Shown here: piece after piece, positions 15,623 to 24,218 of the stretch
Numbering within the stretch: position 1 is the stretch's first letter
Layout: every line of letters begins with the position of its first letter
Program-made: the position numbers and the translations under genes
NCBI GenBank assembly: GCA_902588335.1
Contig: CACIOV010000004.1
Span: 1 to 25,835, forward strand
Direction of reading: 5' to 3'
Origin: an uncultured Pelagibacteraceae bacterium
Lineage (GTDB): Bacteria; Pseudomonadota; Alphaproteobacteria; Pelagibacterales; Pelagibacteraceae
DNA: 25,835 bases
The notes under the pieces: model-generated
Databases searched by the model: none
What the model saw: only the letters and a program-made list of their open reading frames with translations
Told to the model about the DNA's origin: nothing

Positions 15623-17605
15623 GTGAGTCCAGTCTTCAAAGATTTAGCTAATGCAATAAGATTTCTTTCAATAGATGCAGTTCAAAAAGCTAACTCTGGT
15701 CATCCGGGTTTGCCGATGGGCATGGCAGATGTCGCAACTGTTTTATTTAAATACTACCTAAGGTTTAATCCAAAAAATCCTAGCTGGATTAATCGGGACC
15801 GTTTTATACTTTCAGCTGGCCATGGTTCAATGCTCCTGTATTCTTTGCTGTATCTTACTGGATACAAAAGCGTGTCTATAAAAGATATTCAAAATTTTAG
15901 GCAACTAAATTCCATTTGTGCTGGTCATCCTGAGTATGAAAAAAATTCGGGTATAGAAACTACAACAGGACCATTGGGACAAGGTTTATCAAATGCTGTT
16001 GGAATGGCTATTGCAGAAGAAATCATGAAAAGAAGATTTGGCTCTAATCTTATCAATCATAAAACTTATGTTTTGGCTAGCGATGGAGATTTCATGGAGG
16101 GAATAAGTCATGAGGTAATGAGTTTAGCTGGGCATTTAAAATTAAAAAATCTTATTGTTTTTTTTGATAACAATAAAATATCTATAGATGGTTCTACTAG
16201 TTTAGCAGTATCAGATAATTATAAAAAAAGATTTGAAAGCTACGGTTGGTCATTTCAAGAAATAAACGGCCATAATGAAAAACAAATATCCAAAGCCATA
16301 AAAAAAAGTTTAAATTCAAAAAAACCAAATTTAATTTCTTGTAAAACAATTATTGGATACGGCTCTCCCAATAAAGCAGGGAAAGCCTCTTCTCATGGAG
16401 CCGCTCTTGGGGAAGAGGAAGTTGCTCTTGTTAGAAAAAAATTAAAATGGAAGCATGAACCCTTTAAAATTCCAAAGGAAATTTTAAATGAGTGGAGAAA
16501 AATTGGAGAAAAAGGAATTCTAGAAGAAAAAAAATGGAACTCTATTTACAACAAAAAAAATAAGAAAATTAAAGACGAGATAACAAGAATAACTAATAAT
16601 AAGTTGCCCAGAGATTTTGATCTTCATATAAGATCGTTAAAGAAAAAAATTTTTGGTTTGAAATCCAATATAGCTTCTAGACAATCCTCTGCTTTTGTGC
16701 TGGAGAATATAACAAAAAATTTACCAGAATTGATAGGAGGATCTGCGGATTTAAGTGGTTCAAATAATACAAAAACAAAATTTTCTACAATAATTAAGTC
16801 TTCAAATTTTAATGGAAATTACATTCATTATGGTGTGAGAGAACACGGAATGGCAGGAATTATGAATGGTATGGCTCTTCATGGAGGAATAATTCCTTAT
16901 GGTGGTACTTTTTTAATTTTTTTAGATTATTGTAAACCTTCATTAAGATTGTCAGCATTAATGGGTCAAAAAGTAATTTATATATTCTCTCATGACTCAA
17001 TCGGACTGGGAGAAGATGGGCCCACTCACCAACCTGTAGAGCATTTGGCACACTTAAGAGCGATACCAAATTTAAATGTTTTTAGACCAGCAGACACAAT
17101 TGAGACACTTGAATGTTGGGAAATGGCCTTAAAAAGTAGTACTAATCCCAGCGTGATAGCCTTATCAAGACAAAAAATTCCATTTATCACTGAAACGCTT
17201 ACAAACAAAAATATGAGTGCTCTTGGAGGTTACGAGCTTAAAAAAACTAATTCTAATCCTGAAATTACTTTAATAGCATCTGGCTCGGAAGTTGAAATTG
17301 CTCTTGATGCATTAAATAAATTAAAAGAAGCTAACATAAACTCAAAAGTAATCTCTATGCCTTGCCAAGAATTATTTGATAAACAGCCAAAAGAGTATAG
17401 AGAAAAAGTTATTGAAAAAAATTCTAAAAAAATATCTATAGAAGCAAGCAGTATATTTGGATGGGACAAGTATGTGGATTCTGATGGAGCTTCTTTGGGA
17501 TTAAAAACTTTCGGGAAAAGCGCTCCCTATAAATCAATTTATGAAGATTTTAACTTAACTAGTGACTCTGTTGTTATGATTGCTAAGAAAATGCTGGGCA
17601 GATAA
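15623..17605 (+). CDS. tkt: Transketolase
   Basis: Transketolase moves two-carbon units between sugar phosphates in the non-oxidative pentose phosphate pathway, using thiamine pyrophosphate. The 660-residue protein has NSGHPGLPMGMA (His27), the TPP motif from DGD (154-156) through NN (183-184), the HGAALGEEEV segment, REHGMAGIMNGMALHGG, and SIGLGEDGPTHQPVEHL in the pyrimidine domain. Length is normal. It starts with GTG at 15623. It is the first gene of a glycolysis/pentose-phosphate cluster, two bases before gap. The downstream thiE and the opposite-strand thiD serve the cofactor it needs. Confidence 0.98.
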   Translation: MSPVFKDLANAIRFLSIDAVQKANSGHPGLPMGMADVATVLFKYYLRFNPKNPSWINRDRFILSAGHGSMLLYSLLYLTGYKSVSIKDIQNFRQLNSICAGHPEYEKNSGIETTTGPLGQGLSNAVGMAIAEEIMKRRFGSNLINHKTYVLASDGDFMEGISHEVMSLAGHLKLKNLIVFFDNNKISIDGSTSLAVSDNYKKRFESYGWSFQEINGHNEKQISKAIKKSLNSKKPNLISCKTIIGYGSPNKAGKASSHGAALGEEEVALVRKKLKWKHEPFKIPKEILNEWRKIGEKGILEEKKWNSIYNKKNKKIKDEITRITNNKLPRDFDLHIRSLKKKIFGLKSNIASRQSSAFVLENITKNLPELIGGSADLSGSNNTKTKFSTIIKSSNFNGNYIHYGVREHGMAGIMNGMALHGGIIPYGGTFLIFLDYCKPSLRLSALMGQKVIYIFSHDSIGLGEDGPTHQPVEHLAHLRAIPNLNVFRPADTIETLECWEMALKSSTNPSVIALSRQKIPFITETLTNKNMSALGGYELKKTNSNPEITLIASGSEVEIALDALNKLKEANINSKVISMPCQELFDKQPKEYREKVIEKNSKKISIEASSIFGWDKYVDSDGASLGLKTFGKSAPYKSIYEDFNLTSDSVVMIAKKMLGR

Positions 17606-17607
17606 AT

Positions 17608-18609
17608 ATGAGCATAAAAATTGGTATAAATGGATTTGGTAGAATTGGAAGAATGGTTCTCAGAACTATTATTGAAAATAATATAAAAGATCTCGAAGTT
17701 GTATTGATTAATAATAGAGGAAATTCTGAAGTTAGTAGCTTTTTGTTAAAACATGATACAATTCATGGAGAATTAAATGCTAGAATAAATCACACAGAAA
17801 AAGCAATTGAAATTAATGGGAAAAAAATAAGCATAACTCATGAAACAGATATTTCAAAAATAGATTGGAAAAAACATAATGTGGATGTTGTTTTAGAATG
17901 CACAGGAAAGTTTAACACTAAAGAAAAATCATCACTACATATTAAATCTGGTGCTAAAAAAGTTTTGGTTTCTGCTCCATGCAAGGGAGCAATAAATGTT
18001 GTTTTTGGGGTAAATGAAAAAATACTAAAAAAAACTGATCAAGTAATTTCCGCAGCTTCTTGCACAACTAATTGTTTAGCTCCAGTTGCAAAGGTAATAA
18101 ATGATAGTTTTGGTATAGAGCAAGGTTTCATGACTACTATTCACTCGTATACAACTGATCAAAGACTTTTAGATAATTCTCATAAAGATTTAAGAAGAGC
18201 AAGAGGTGCTCCTAATTCTATGATACCAACAACAACTGGCGCAACTAAATCTCTTGGCGATGTTATTCCTAATTTAAAAGGCAAAGTAGAAGGAATTTCA
18301 ATTAGAGTTCCAACACCAAATGTTTCTCTAGTAGAATTTGTTTTTTCTTCAAAAAAAAATATGACTATAGAAGCAATAAATAATGCATTTCAAAGAGCTG
18401 CAAAATCAGATTTAAAAAAAATAATAGATACCACTAGTGAACAATTAGTATCTTCAGATTTTAATCACAACCCCCACTCTGCTATAGTGGATCTCTCATT
18501 AACAAAAGTGGTAGAAAACAAAATGGCAAAAGTCTCTGCTTGGTACGATAACGAGTGGGGTTTTGCGTGCAGAATGTGCGACCTGGCAAATTATTTCGGC
18601 AAGATTTAA
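17608..18609 (+). CDS. gap: Glyceraldehyde-3-phosphate dehydrogenase, probably NADP-using
   Basis: GAPDH interconverts glyceraldehyde-3-phosphate and 1,3-bisphosphoglycerate. The 333-residue protein shows INGFGRIGR (Rossmann loop), the active site SAASCTTNCLAP with Cys152, His178 in TTIHSYTTDQ, and a C-terminal WYDNEWGF. At the coenzyme site, the Asp that fixes the adenosine ribose of NAD in most GAPDHs is Asn36 (in LINNRG). The downstream pair that is usually Leu-Pro reads Asn189-Ser190 (LDNSH). Plant and cyanobacterial NADP-GAPDHs have an Ala-Ser pair there. This suggests NADP(H) or dual use, and hence a gluconeogenic direction. Two bases separate it from tkt and six from pgk. Confidence 0.97.
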   Translation: MSIKIGINGFGRIGRMVLRTIIENNIKDLEVVLINNRGNSEVSSFLLKHDTIHGELNARINHTEKAIEINGKKISITHETDISKIDWKKHNVDVVLECTGKFNTKEKSSLHIKSGAKKVLVSAPCKGAINVVFGVNEKILKKTDQVISAASCTTNCLAPVAKVINDSFGIEQGFMTTIHSYTTDQRLLDNSHKDLRRARGAPNSMIPTTTGATKSLGDVIPNLKGKVEGISIRVPTPNVSLVEFVFSSKKNMTIEAINNAFQRAAKSDLKKIIDTTSEQLVSSDFNHNPHSAIVDLSLTKVVENKMAKVSAWYDNEWGFACRMCDLANYFGKI

Positions 18610-18615
18610 TGCGTA

Positions 18616-19812
18616 ATGGGTAAAATAAATCATTTAGATGAAAGTCTTAATATAGAGGGAAAAAGAGCTTTATTAAGAGTCGATTTTAACGTTCCTACAA
18701 ATAATGGATCAATAACTGAAACTTCTCGAATTGAAAAAGTTTTACCAATCATAAAATTCCTAATAAAAAAAAAGGCAAAAATAATCATTATCTCTCATTT
18801 AGGAAGACCAAAAGGAAAAGTAGTTCCTGGGTTAACTTTAAAACCAATTGCAAAAAAACTATCAAGTTACATTAATCAAAACGTAACTTTTTTGGACAAA
18901 TGCATTGGTAGTAATATAATTGAAAAATCAAAAGAGTTGCCGAATGGTAAAATCTTGCTATTAGAAAATTTAAGGTTTTGTAAAGAAGAAGAATTAAATT
19001 CTGAAACTTTTGCTAAAGAACTATCAAAAAATGGAGATATTTATATAAATGAAGCTTTTTCATGTTCACATAGAGCTCATGCCTCTGTTTGCGAAATAAC
19101 AAAACATATTAAATCATATGCGGGTAAAATGCTGTTTGAAGAAGTAAATATTATAAAAATGCTTACAAGCAATGCAAAAAAACCAGTAACCTGCATCATT
19201 GGTGGATCAAAAATTTCTACTAAAATTGGTATTTTGACTAATCTAATAAAAAAAATAGATAACATTGTTATCGTAGGAGCCTTAGCAAACAATTTTATAA
19301 AACATAGAGGATACAGTATTGGAAAATCAATATTTGAAGAAAATAAAGATAATTTAATAACAGATATAATAAAACACTCTGAAATAAATAATTGCAATCT
19401 TATATTCCCTGTAGATGTAATTGTTTCAAAAAACCATAGTTCAAAGGGACAGCTAAAAAATTTGAATAAAATTGATAATACTGACTTAATTTTAGATATT
19501 GGTGAAAAGACTATAGAAAATATTTATAAAATAATTGATGTATCAAAAACAGTTTTATGGAATGGTCCACCGGGTTACTTTGAAGCAAAGAACTTTTCAG
19601 CAGGAAGTATTAAAATTGCGAAAAAAATAACTGAAAATACTAAAAATAAATCTCTTATTTCAATAGCAGGTGGTGGTGATACTGCTGCTGCAATAAAAAT
19701 GTCCGGGTGTACTGAAGGCTTTACATATATATCAACTGCAGGTGGAGCCTTTTTAGAACTTCTTGAAGGAAAAGCCTTACCTGGTATAAAATCTTTAGAA
19801 ACAAATGAGTGA
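18616..19812 (+). CDS. pgk: Phosphoglycerate kinase
   Basis: PGK transfers phosphate between 1,3-bisphosphoglycerate and ADP, next to GAPDH in the pathway. The 398-residue protein shows LLRVDFNVP (about 19-27), ISHLGRPKG, LLENLRF, CSHRAHAS, IIGGSKISTKI and the nucleotide-binding C-terminal SIAGGGDTAAAI. The loop usually written NGPMGVFE reads NGPPGYFE, a modest variation. Length is normal. Its stop overlaps the aldolase start by 8 bp, indicating coupled translation. Confidence 0.98.
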   Translation: MGKINHLDESLNIEGKRALLRVDFNVPTNNGSITETSRIEKVLPIIKFLIKKKAKIIIISHLGRPKGKVVPGLTLKPIAKKLSSYINQNVTFLDKCIGSNIIEKSKELPNGKILLLENLRFCKEEELNSETFAKELSKNGDIYINEAFSCSHRAHASVCEITKHIKSYAGKMLFEEVNIIKMLTSNAKKPVTCIIGGSKISTKIGILTNLIKKIDNIVIVGALANNFIKHRGYSIGKSIFEENKDNLITDIIKHSEINNCNLIFPVDVIVSKNHSSKGQLKNLNKIDNTDLILDIGEKTIENIYKIIDVSKTVLWNGPPGYFEAKNFSAGSIKIAKKITENTKNKSLISIAGGGDTAAAIKMSGCTEGFTYISTAGGAFLELLEGKALPGIKSLETNE

Positions 19813-20824
19813 ATTAGAAAATATTGCAAAGCAAATGGTGGCAAAGGGTAAGGGAATTTTGGCTGCTGATGAAAGCACTGGAACTATGACAAAAAGATTA
19901 TCCAGTGTAAATGTTGAATCTACATTAGAAAATAGACTTAAATTTAGAGAAACATTATTTTCTGCTGAAGGTATGAAAAATTATATTGGAGGCGTAATAC
20001 TTTATGACGAAACCATTAAACAAAAAACAACTTCGGGAAAAACTATTCCTGAATTAATTAAAAGTTTTGGATCTATTCCTGGAATTAAAGTAGACACTGG
20101 TGCAAAAAAATTAGCAGGATCTCCTGAAGAAAAAATAACAGAAGGACTAGATGGGTTAAGGGAAAGACTAGCTGAATATTATAAATTGGGTGCAAAATTT
20201 ACAAAGTGGAGAGCTGTATATAATATTTCTAAAATATATCCTTCTGAATTAGCAATTGAATCAAATGCACATGCTCTGGGAAGATATGCCGCTTTAGTTC
20301 AAGAAGCAAAAATGGTTCCTATTGTTGAACCAGAGGTTTTGATGGATGGTGAACATGATATAAAAAAGTGTTACGAAGTAACTGCTAAAATTTTAAAGGA
20401 ATGTTATAAAGAACTCAAATTAAACAAAGTTGATCTTAAAGGAACAATACTAAAACCTAATATGATATTACCAGGCAATAAATCAAAAAATAAAAGCACT
20501 CCACAAGAAATCGCAAAAATGACACTTAAATGTTTGAAAGAAAATGTGCCTAGCACAGTCCCAGGCATAGCTTTTTTATCAGGCGGACAAACAGAAATTG
20601 AAGCTACCCAAAATCTAAATGAAATAAATAAAATTAATGACTCTAATTTTTTAATGAGCTTTTCCTATGGAAGAGCGTTGCAACAAAGCGCTCTTAAGAG
20701 TTGGGCAAAAAATATTAAAGACACAATTAATACTCAAAAAATCTTTAATCATAGATCTAAAATGAATGGCCTTTCTACTTCTGCTAAATGGAGCATGGAT
20801 TTAGAGAAGCAAATAACTGCCTAA
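19805..20824 (+). CDS. Fructose-bisphosphate aldolase, class I
   Basis: Aldolase reversibly joins dihydroxyacetone phosphate and glyceraldehyde-3-phosphate to fructose-1,6-bisphosphate. This is the metal-independent Schiff-base type familiar from animals and plants. Visible motifs are KGILAADEST (17-25), GVILYDETIKQ, the KWRAVY residues (Lys134, Arg136), PIVEPEVL (Glu175, Glu177) and the Schiff-base Lys217 in GTILKPNM. FLSGGQTEIEAT and SFSYGRALQQSAL follow. The 339 residues are close to the eukaryotic enzyme minus its C-terminal tail; the terminal Tyr of animal aldolases is absent. It overlaps pgk by 8 bp. Class I aldolases of this type occur sporadically in bacteria. Confidence 0.96.
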   Translation: MSELENIAKQMVAKGKGILAADESTGTMTKRLSSVNVESTLENRLKFRETLFSAEGMKNYIGGVILYDETIKQKTTSGKTIPELIKSFGSIPGIKVDTGAKKLAGSPEEKITEGLDGLRERLAEYYKLGAKFTKWRAVYNISKIYPSELAIESNAHALGRYAALVQEAKMVPIVEPEVLMDGEHDIKKCYEVTAKILKECYKELKLNKVDLKGTILKPNMILPGNKSKNKSTPQEIAKMTLKCLKENVPSTVPGIAFLSGGQTEIEATQNLNEINKINDSNFLMSFSYGRALQQSALKSWAKNIKDTINTQKIFNHRSKMNGLSTSAKWSMDLEKQITA

Positions 20825-20830
20825 TTAAAA

Positions 20831-21445
20831 TTGAAAAGATATATTTATTTAATATCTCCTAAAAATATAAAATCCTCTAAATTTTATAAAGATCTTAACA
20901 GCGTATTGAAAACTAAAACAGTAAAATATTTTCAACTAAGAATAAAAAATAAAACTTTTTCGGATTTAATAAAAATATCTAGAAAAATTAAAAAAATAGT
21001 AAAAAAAAATAACGTTAAATTTATAATTAACGACAAACCTATTGTCGCAAAAATAATTGATGCAGATGGTTGTCACATAGGTCAAAAAGATATGGATTTT
21101 GCTATTGCTAGAAAAATTTTAGGTAAAAAGAAAATCATAGGCGTAACATGTCATAACTCTAAAAATTTAGCCTTAATAGCAAAAAAAAATGGCGCCAACT
21201 ATGTTGCCTTTGGTTCATTTTTTATGTCTCAAACAAAAAAAACAGCTTTTAAAGCCAACTTAGAAATATTGCGTTGGGCTAAAAAAAAAATTAATATGCC
21301 GACCGTTGCCATAGGTGGAATTAATAGTTCTAATTATAAAAAAATTTTATTTAATGGAGCGAATTTTATTGCCTGCTCAGGTTATATTTGGAATAACAAA
21401 AAATTAGACCCTGCTTCTGCAATAAAAAATTTGATTAAAAAATGA
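20831..21445 (+). CDS. thiE: Thiamine-phosphate synthase
   Basis: ThiE couples HMP-pyrophosphate (the ThiD product) with thiazole phosphate to give thiamine phosphate. The 204-residue TIM-barrel protein carries YFQLRIKNK (substrate loop), FIINDKPIVAKIIDADGCHIGQKDM, GVTCHNSKNLALIAKKNGANY, AFGSFFMSQTKK and VAIGGINSSNYKKILFNGANF, in the order expected for ThiE. The sequence is divergent and lysine-rich, but the set of motifs is diagnostic. The start is TTG at 20831, six bases after the aldolase stop; no nearer ATG or GTG fits. Its stop overlaps efp in ATGA. Confidence 0.9.
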   Translation: MKRYIYLISPKNIKSSKFYKDLNSVLKTKTVKYFQLRIKNKTFSDLIKISRKIKKIVKKNNVKFIINDKPIVAKIIDADGCHIGQKDMDFAIARKILGKKKIIGVTCHNSKNLALIAKKNGANYVAFGSFFMSQTKKTAFKANLEILRWAKKKINMPTVAIGGINSSNYKKILFNGANFIACSGYIWNNKKLDPASAIKNLIKK

Positions 21446-22008
21446 AAATACTAGGAAATGAAGTTAAGCCAGGAATGGTAATTGAGCACAAAAATGATTT
21501 GTGGTCAGTTTTAAAAGCTCAACATGTTAAACCTGGAAAGGGTGGTGCTTTTAATCAAGTAGAACTTAAAAGTGTAAAAAATGGAACAAAATTAAACGAA
21601 AGGTTTAGATCCAGCGATTCAGTTGAAAGAGCAATTTTAGATGATAAGAAATTTAGTTTTTTATACGAAGATGAAAAAAATTGTCATTTTATGGATCAAG
21701 TTAATTTTGAACAGATTCAAGTTAACAAATCTTTATTAGGAGAGAAAAGTAAATTACTTAAAGAAAATATGGAAGTAAATGTTCAATTTTATGACGATCA
21801 AGCTTTAACTGTTGATTTGCCAAAGTCAGTCGAATTAAAAATTGAAAGTACCGATGCCGCAATCAAAGGACAAACAGCCTCCTCATCCTACAAACCAGCA
21901 ACTTTAGAAAATGGAATTAAAATTATGGTACCGCCCTTTATTAATTCTGATGATACAATAGTTTTAGATACAAGAACCTTAGAATACATAAAAAAATTAA
22001 ATAAATGA
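21442..22008 (+). CDS. efp: Elongation factor P
   Basis: EF-P binds ribosomes stalled at polyproline and promotes peptide bond formation. The 188-residue protein has the three-domain EF-P layout. Its tip loop KPGKGGAF carries Lys33, the residue that is beta-lysylated in E. coli, inside an N-terminal KOW-like domain, and the family signature appears in the C-terminal domain (PFINSDDTIVLDTRT). Length is that of the family. No epmA or epmB is visible in the window, so the modification state is unknown. It overlaps both thiE and suhB by 4 bp. Confidence 0.98.
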   Translation: MKILGNEVKPGMVIEHKNDLWSVLKAQHVKPGKGGAFNQVELKSVKNGTKLNERFRSSDSVERAILDDKKFSFLYEDEKNCHFMDQVNFEQIQVNKSLLGEKSKLLKENMEVNVQFYDDQALTVDLPKSVELKIESTDAAIKGQTASSSYKPATLENGIKIMVPPFINSDDTIVLDTRTLEYIKKLNK

Positions 22009-22790
22009 AACTTACATCAGCAAACATAAACGTAATAGTAAAAGCATGTAGAAAAGCTGCTAAAGTACTAATAAGAGATTTTGGTGAAATAGAAAAACTG
22101 CAAGTCTCTCTTAAAGGGCCAGGTGACTTTGTTACTTTATCAGATAAAAGAGTAGAAAAGATTCTTATTGAAGAATTGCAAATAGCACGACCTAACTATT
22201 CAATCTTAAGTGAAGAAATTGGAGAAATAAAAAATGATAAAGAATTTAAATGGATTATCGATCCTATAGATGGTACTTCAAATTTTCTTCATGGTATACC
22301 CCATTTTGGAATATCTGTAGGTTTGGAACATATGGATGAAATAATTTGCGGTATCATATACGACCCTATCAAAGATGAAATGTTTGTTGCTGAAAAAGGT
22401 AATGGATCCTATTTAAATAACCAGCGAATACGAGTCTCGTCTAGATCAAAATTAAAAGATTGTCTTATAGTGACAGGAGGACCTAGACGCAATCTAAAAG
22501 AAAGAGAAATAGCTTTAAAAGAATATGATAAATTTTCATCAAGTGTAGATGTTCCTGTCAGAAAAATGGGGAGCGCATCACTTGATATGGCGTACGTAGC
22601 AGCTGGGAGATTTGATGGAATGTGGCAAAGAAATTTAAATTATTGGGATATTGCTGCAGGAATAATAATTATTAAAGAAGCTGGTGGTTTTGTAACGGAT
22701 TTTAATGGTAATGACACATATATTGAAAAAAAAACTATTTTAGCAACTAATTCAAGAATTAACAAAGAAATGATTGAGGTTTTAAAATAG
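22005..22790 (+). CDS. suhB: Inositol monophosphatase family protein (SuhB-like)
   Basis: A Mg-dependent phosphatase of the IMPase superfamily. SuhB removes phosphate from inositol-1-phosphate and in E. coli also serves as a transcription and ribosome-maturation factor. The 261-residue protein has SEEIGE (Glu71), the metal-binding DPIDGTSNFLHGIP (86-99), ISVGLE and the C-terminal NYWDIAAGIIIIKEAGG (Asp215). Length is normal. It overlaps efp by 4 bp (ATGA). Its location between efp and rpmE fits a role near translation, but that is inference. Confidence 0.93.
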   Translation: MKLTSANINVIVKACRKAAKVLIRDFGEIEKLQVSLKGPGDFVTLSDKRVEKILIEELQIARPNYSILSEEIGEIKNDKEFKWIIDPIDGTSNFLHGIPHFGISVGLEHMDEIICGIIYDPIKDEMFVAEKGNGSYLNNQRIRVSSRSKLKDCLIVTGGPRRNLKEREIALKEYDKFSSSVDVPVRKMGSASLDMAYVAAGRFDGMWQRNLNYWDIAAGIIIIKEAGGFVTDFNGNDTYIEKKTILATNSRINKEMIEVLK

Positions 22791-22840
22791 TTAATTTATT
22801 CTTGTTAATTATTTTGTTTTATTATATTAGATTGTCCGGT

Positions 22841-23068
22841 ATGAAAAAAAAAATACATCCAAACTATCATAAGATAAAAGTTGTTATGACTGATGGAAGT
22901 CACTTTGAAACAATGTCAACTTGGGGAAAAGAAGGAGAAACATTAAAGCTTGATATTGATTCAAAATCACACCCAGCATGGACGGGTGGAACTCAAAAAG
23001 TTTTGGACAAAGGTAGGGTAAGCAAGTTTTTTAAAAAATTTAGTAATTTAAGATCAACAAATAAATAA
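22841..23068 (+). CDS. rpmE: 50S ribosomal protein L31
   Basis: L31 (bL31) bridges the ribosomal subunits. The 75-residue protein starts MKKKIHPNYHKIKVVMTDG and continues STWGKEGETLKLDID, then SHPAWTGG and GRVSKFFKKF, typical of alphaproteobacterial L31. It has no CxxC zinc-binding motif, so it is the zinc-independent form. The ATG at 22841 matches the family N-terminus; a TTG at 22802 in the same frame would add 13 hydrophobic residues unlike L31. The 50-bp spacer after suhB is the longest since tkt and probably carries a promoter (TTGTTA near 22803, TATATT near 22823). Confidence 0.96.
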   Translation: MKKKIHPNYHKIKVVMTDGSHFETMSTWGKEGETLKLDIDSKSHPAWTGGTQKVLDKGRVSKFFKKFSNLRSTNK

Positions 23069-23074
23069 CAACAG

Positions 23075-23647
23075 ATGAACGATAAACCTTTTATGCCGAA
23101 AGCAACTGCTGTTTGGCTGGTAGAAAATACAAAAATAAGTTTTAAACAAATAGCTGATTTTTGCGACCTCCACGAACTTGAAGTTAAAGGTATAGCTGAT
23201 GGAGATGTTGCCAAGGGAATAAAAGCTTACAGTCCTATATTGGCTGGACAATTAACAAGAGAAGAAATTGAAGAAGCCTCAAAAGATATTAATAAACCTC
23301 TTACCTTAAATAAAAAAGTTTTAGATATAAAATCTGAAAAAAAAACTAATAAGTATGTTCCATTATCAAAAAGACAAGATAGGCCGGAAGCTGTACTATG
23401 GTTAACAAAAAATTATCCTCAACTATCAGATGGACAAATAGTAAAACTCGTGGGAAGTACCAAAAATACAGTGGCTTCAATAAGAAAAAAAAATTATTGG
23501 AATTCTTCCAATTTATCACCCAAAGATCCCGTAGTTTCTAATCTTTGCTCACAAATTGACATAAAAAATGCAGTCGATAAAGCTAATAGAAAGACAGCTA
23601 GAAAACAAAAAGAAGCAGAAAAAGAAAGTAACAACACTGAAAGTTAA
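23075..23647 (+). CDS. trcR: TrcR (DUF1013) cell-cycle transcriptional regulator
   Basis: A 190-residue protein of the alphaproteobacterial DUF1013 family, annotated as the cell-cycle transcriptional regulator TrcR. The N-terminus PKATAVWLVENTKISFKQIADFC and the later PEAVLWLTKNYPQLSDGQIVKLVGSTKNTV are two helix-turn-helix-like repeats (about residues 8-45 and 105-140). A lysine-rich, disordered tail follows. It is 6 bp from rpmE and 18 bp from purE, an association I recall from other alphaproteobacteria. The family's target genes in this lineage are not known from the sequence. Confidence 0.85.
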   Translation: MNDKPFMPKATAVWLVENTKISFKQIADFCDLHELEVKGIADGDVAKGIKAYSPILAGQLTREEIEEASKDINKPLTLNKKVLDIKSEKKTNKYVPLSKRQDRPEAVLWLTKNYPQLSDGQIVKLVGSTKNTVASIRKKNYWNSSNLSPKDPVVSNLCSQIDIKNAVDKANRKTARKQKEAEKESNNTES

Positions 23648-23665
23648 AAAAAAATAACAATAATA

Positions 23666-24157
23666 ATGAAAACTAAGTCTCATAGTCTGGTCGGTGTTAT
23701 TATGGGAAGCAAATCTGATTGGGTAGGCACCATGGAACATTGCAGCAATACTTTAAAACAATTTGGAATTAAACATGATGTAAGAGTAATTTCAGCTCAC
23801 AGAACTCCAAAAAGATTGCATAAATTTCTTAAAAAAGCAGAAAAAAATAAAATGGAAATAATAATTGCTGCCGCTGGAATGTCTGCACACTTAGCCGGAG
23901 TAACCGCTTCTTTAACAACCTTGCCAGTACTAGGAGTTCCAACAGAAAGTAAACTTAAAGGTTTAGACAGTTTGCTTTCAACTGTTCAAATGCCAAGCGG
24001 AATCCCTGTTGGCACTTTAGCTATTGGAAAAGCAGGTGCAATAAATGCAGCATTATTGGCTGTATCAATTTTATCGGTTAGATATAAAGAAATTCAAAAT
24101 AAACTTAAGAAATATAGAAGTAATTTTGAAAAAAAAATACCTAAAAAACCTTTTTAA
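23666..24157 (+). CDS. purE: N5-carboxyaminoimidazole ribonucleotide mutase
   Basis: Class I PurE rearranges N5-CAIR to CAIR in purine synthesis. The 163-residue protein has GVIMGSKSDW (10-19), SAHRTP (43-48), the AAAGMSAHLAGVTASLTTLPVLGVP core, and SLLSTVQMPSGIPVGTLAIG. All match bacterial class I enzymes. In most bacteria purK follows and supplies N5-CAIR, but here the next gene is rpsU. PurK must be encoded elsewhere or be missing. A lysine-rich C-terminal tail of about 18 residues is probably harmless. Confidence 0.97.
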   Translation: MKTKSHSLVGVIMGSKSDWVGTMEHCSNTLKQFGIKHDVRVISAHRTPKRLHKFLKKAEKNKMEIIIAAAGMSAHLAGVTASLTTLPVLGVPTESKLKGLDSLLSTVQMPSGIPVGTLAIGKAGAINAALLAVSILSVRYKEIQNKLKKYRSNFEKKIPKKPF

Positions 24158-24200
24158 TCTAGGTAGACAATCTTTTTGTTTAATGTTAGTTAATGCCCTT

Positions 24201-24214
24201 TATAATTAGGAGGT
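24201..24214 (+). promoter_or_regulatory. Perfect TATAAT box and Shine-Dalgarno of rpsU
   Basis: AGGAGGT (24208-24214) is a full complement to the 16S anti-Shine-Dalgarno, with five bases between AGGAGG and the ATT codon at 24219. It marks the start of rpsU despite the lack of a standard start codon. Directly before it, TATAAT (24201-24206) matches a -10 box. If used, transcription would begin about at the Shine-Dalgarno itself, so it may be chance or a second promoter. Few other genes here have such a site. Confidence 0.75.
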
Positions 24215-24218
24215 AGTT

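Noticed and set aside
22802..22840. Upstream TTG start for rpmE adding 13 residues
   Set aside because: The added residues are hydrophobic and unlike L31, while ATG 22841 gives the exact conserved L31 N-terminus.
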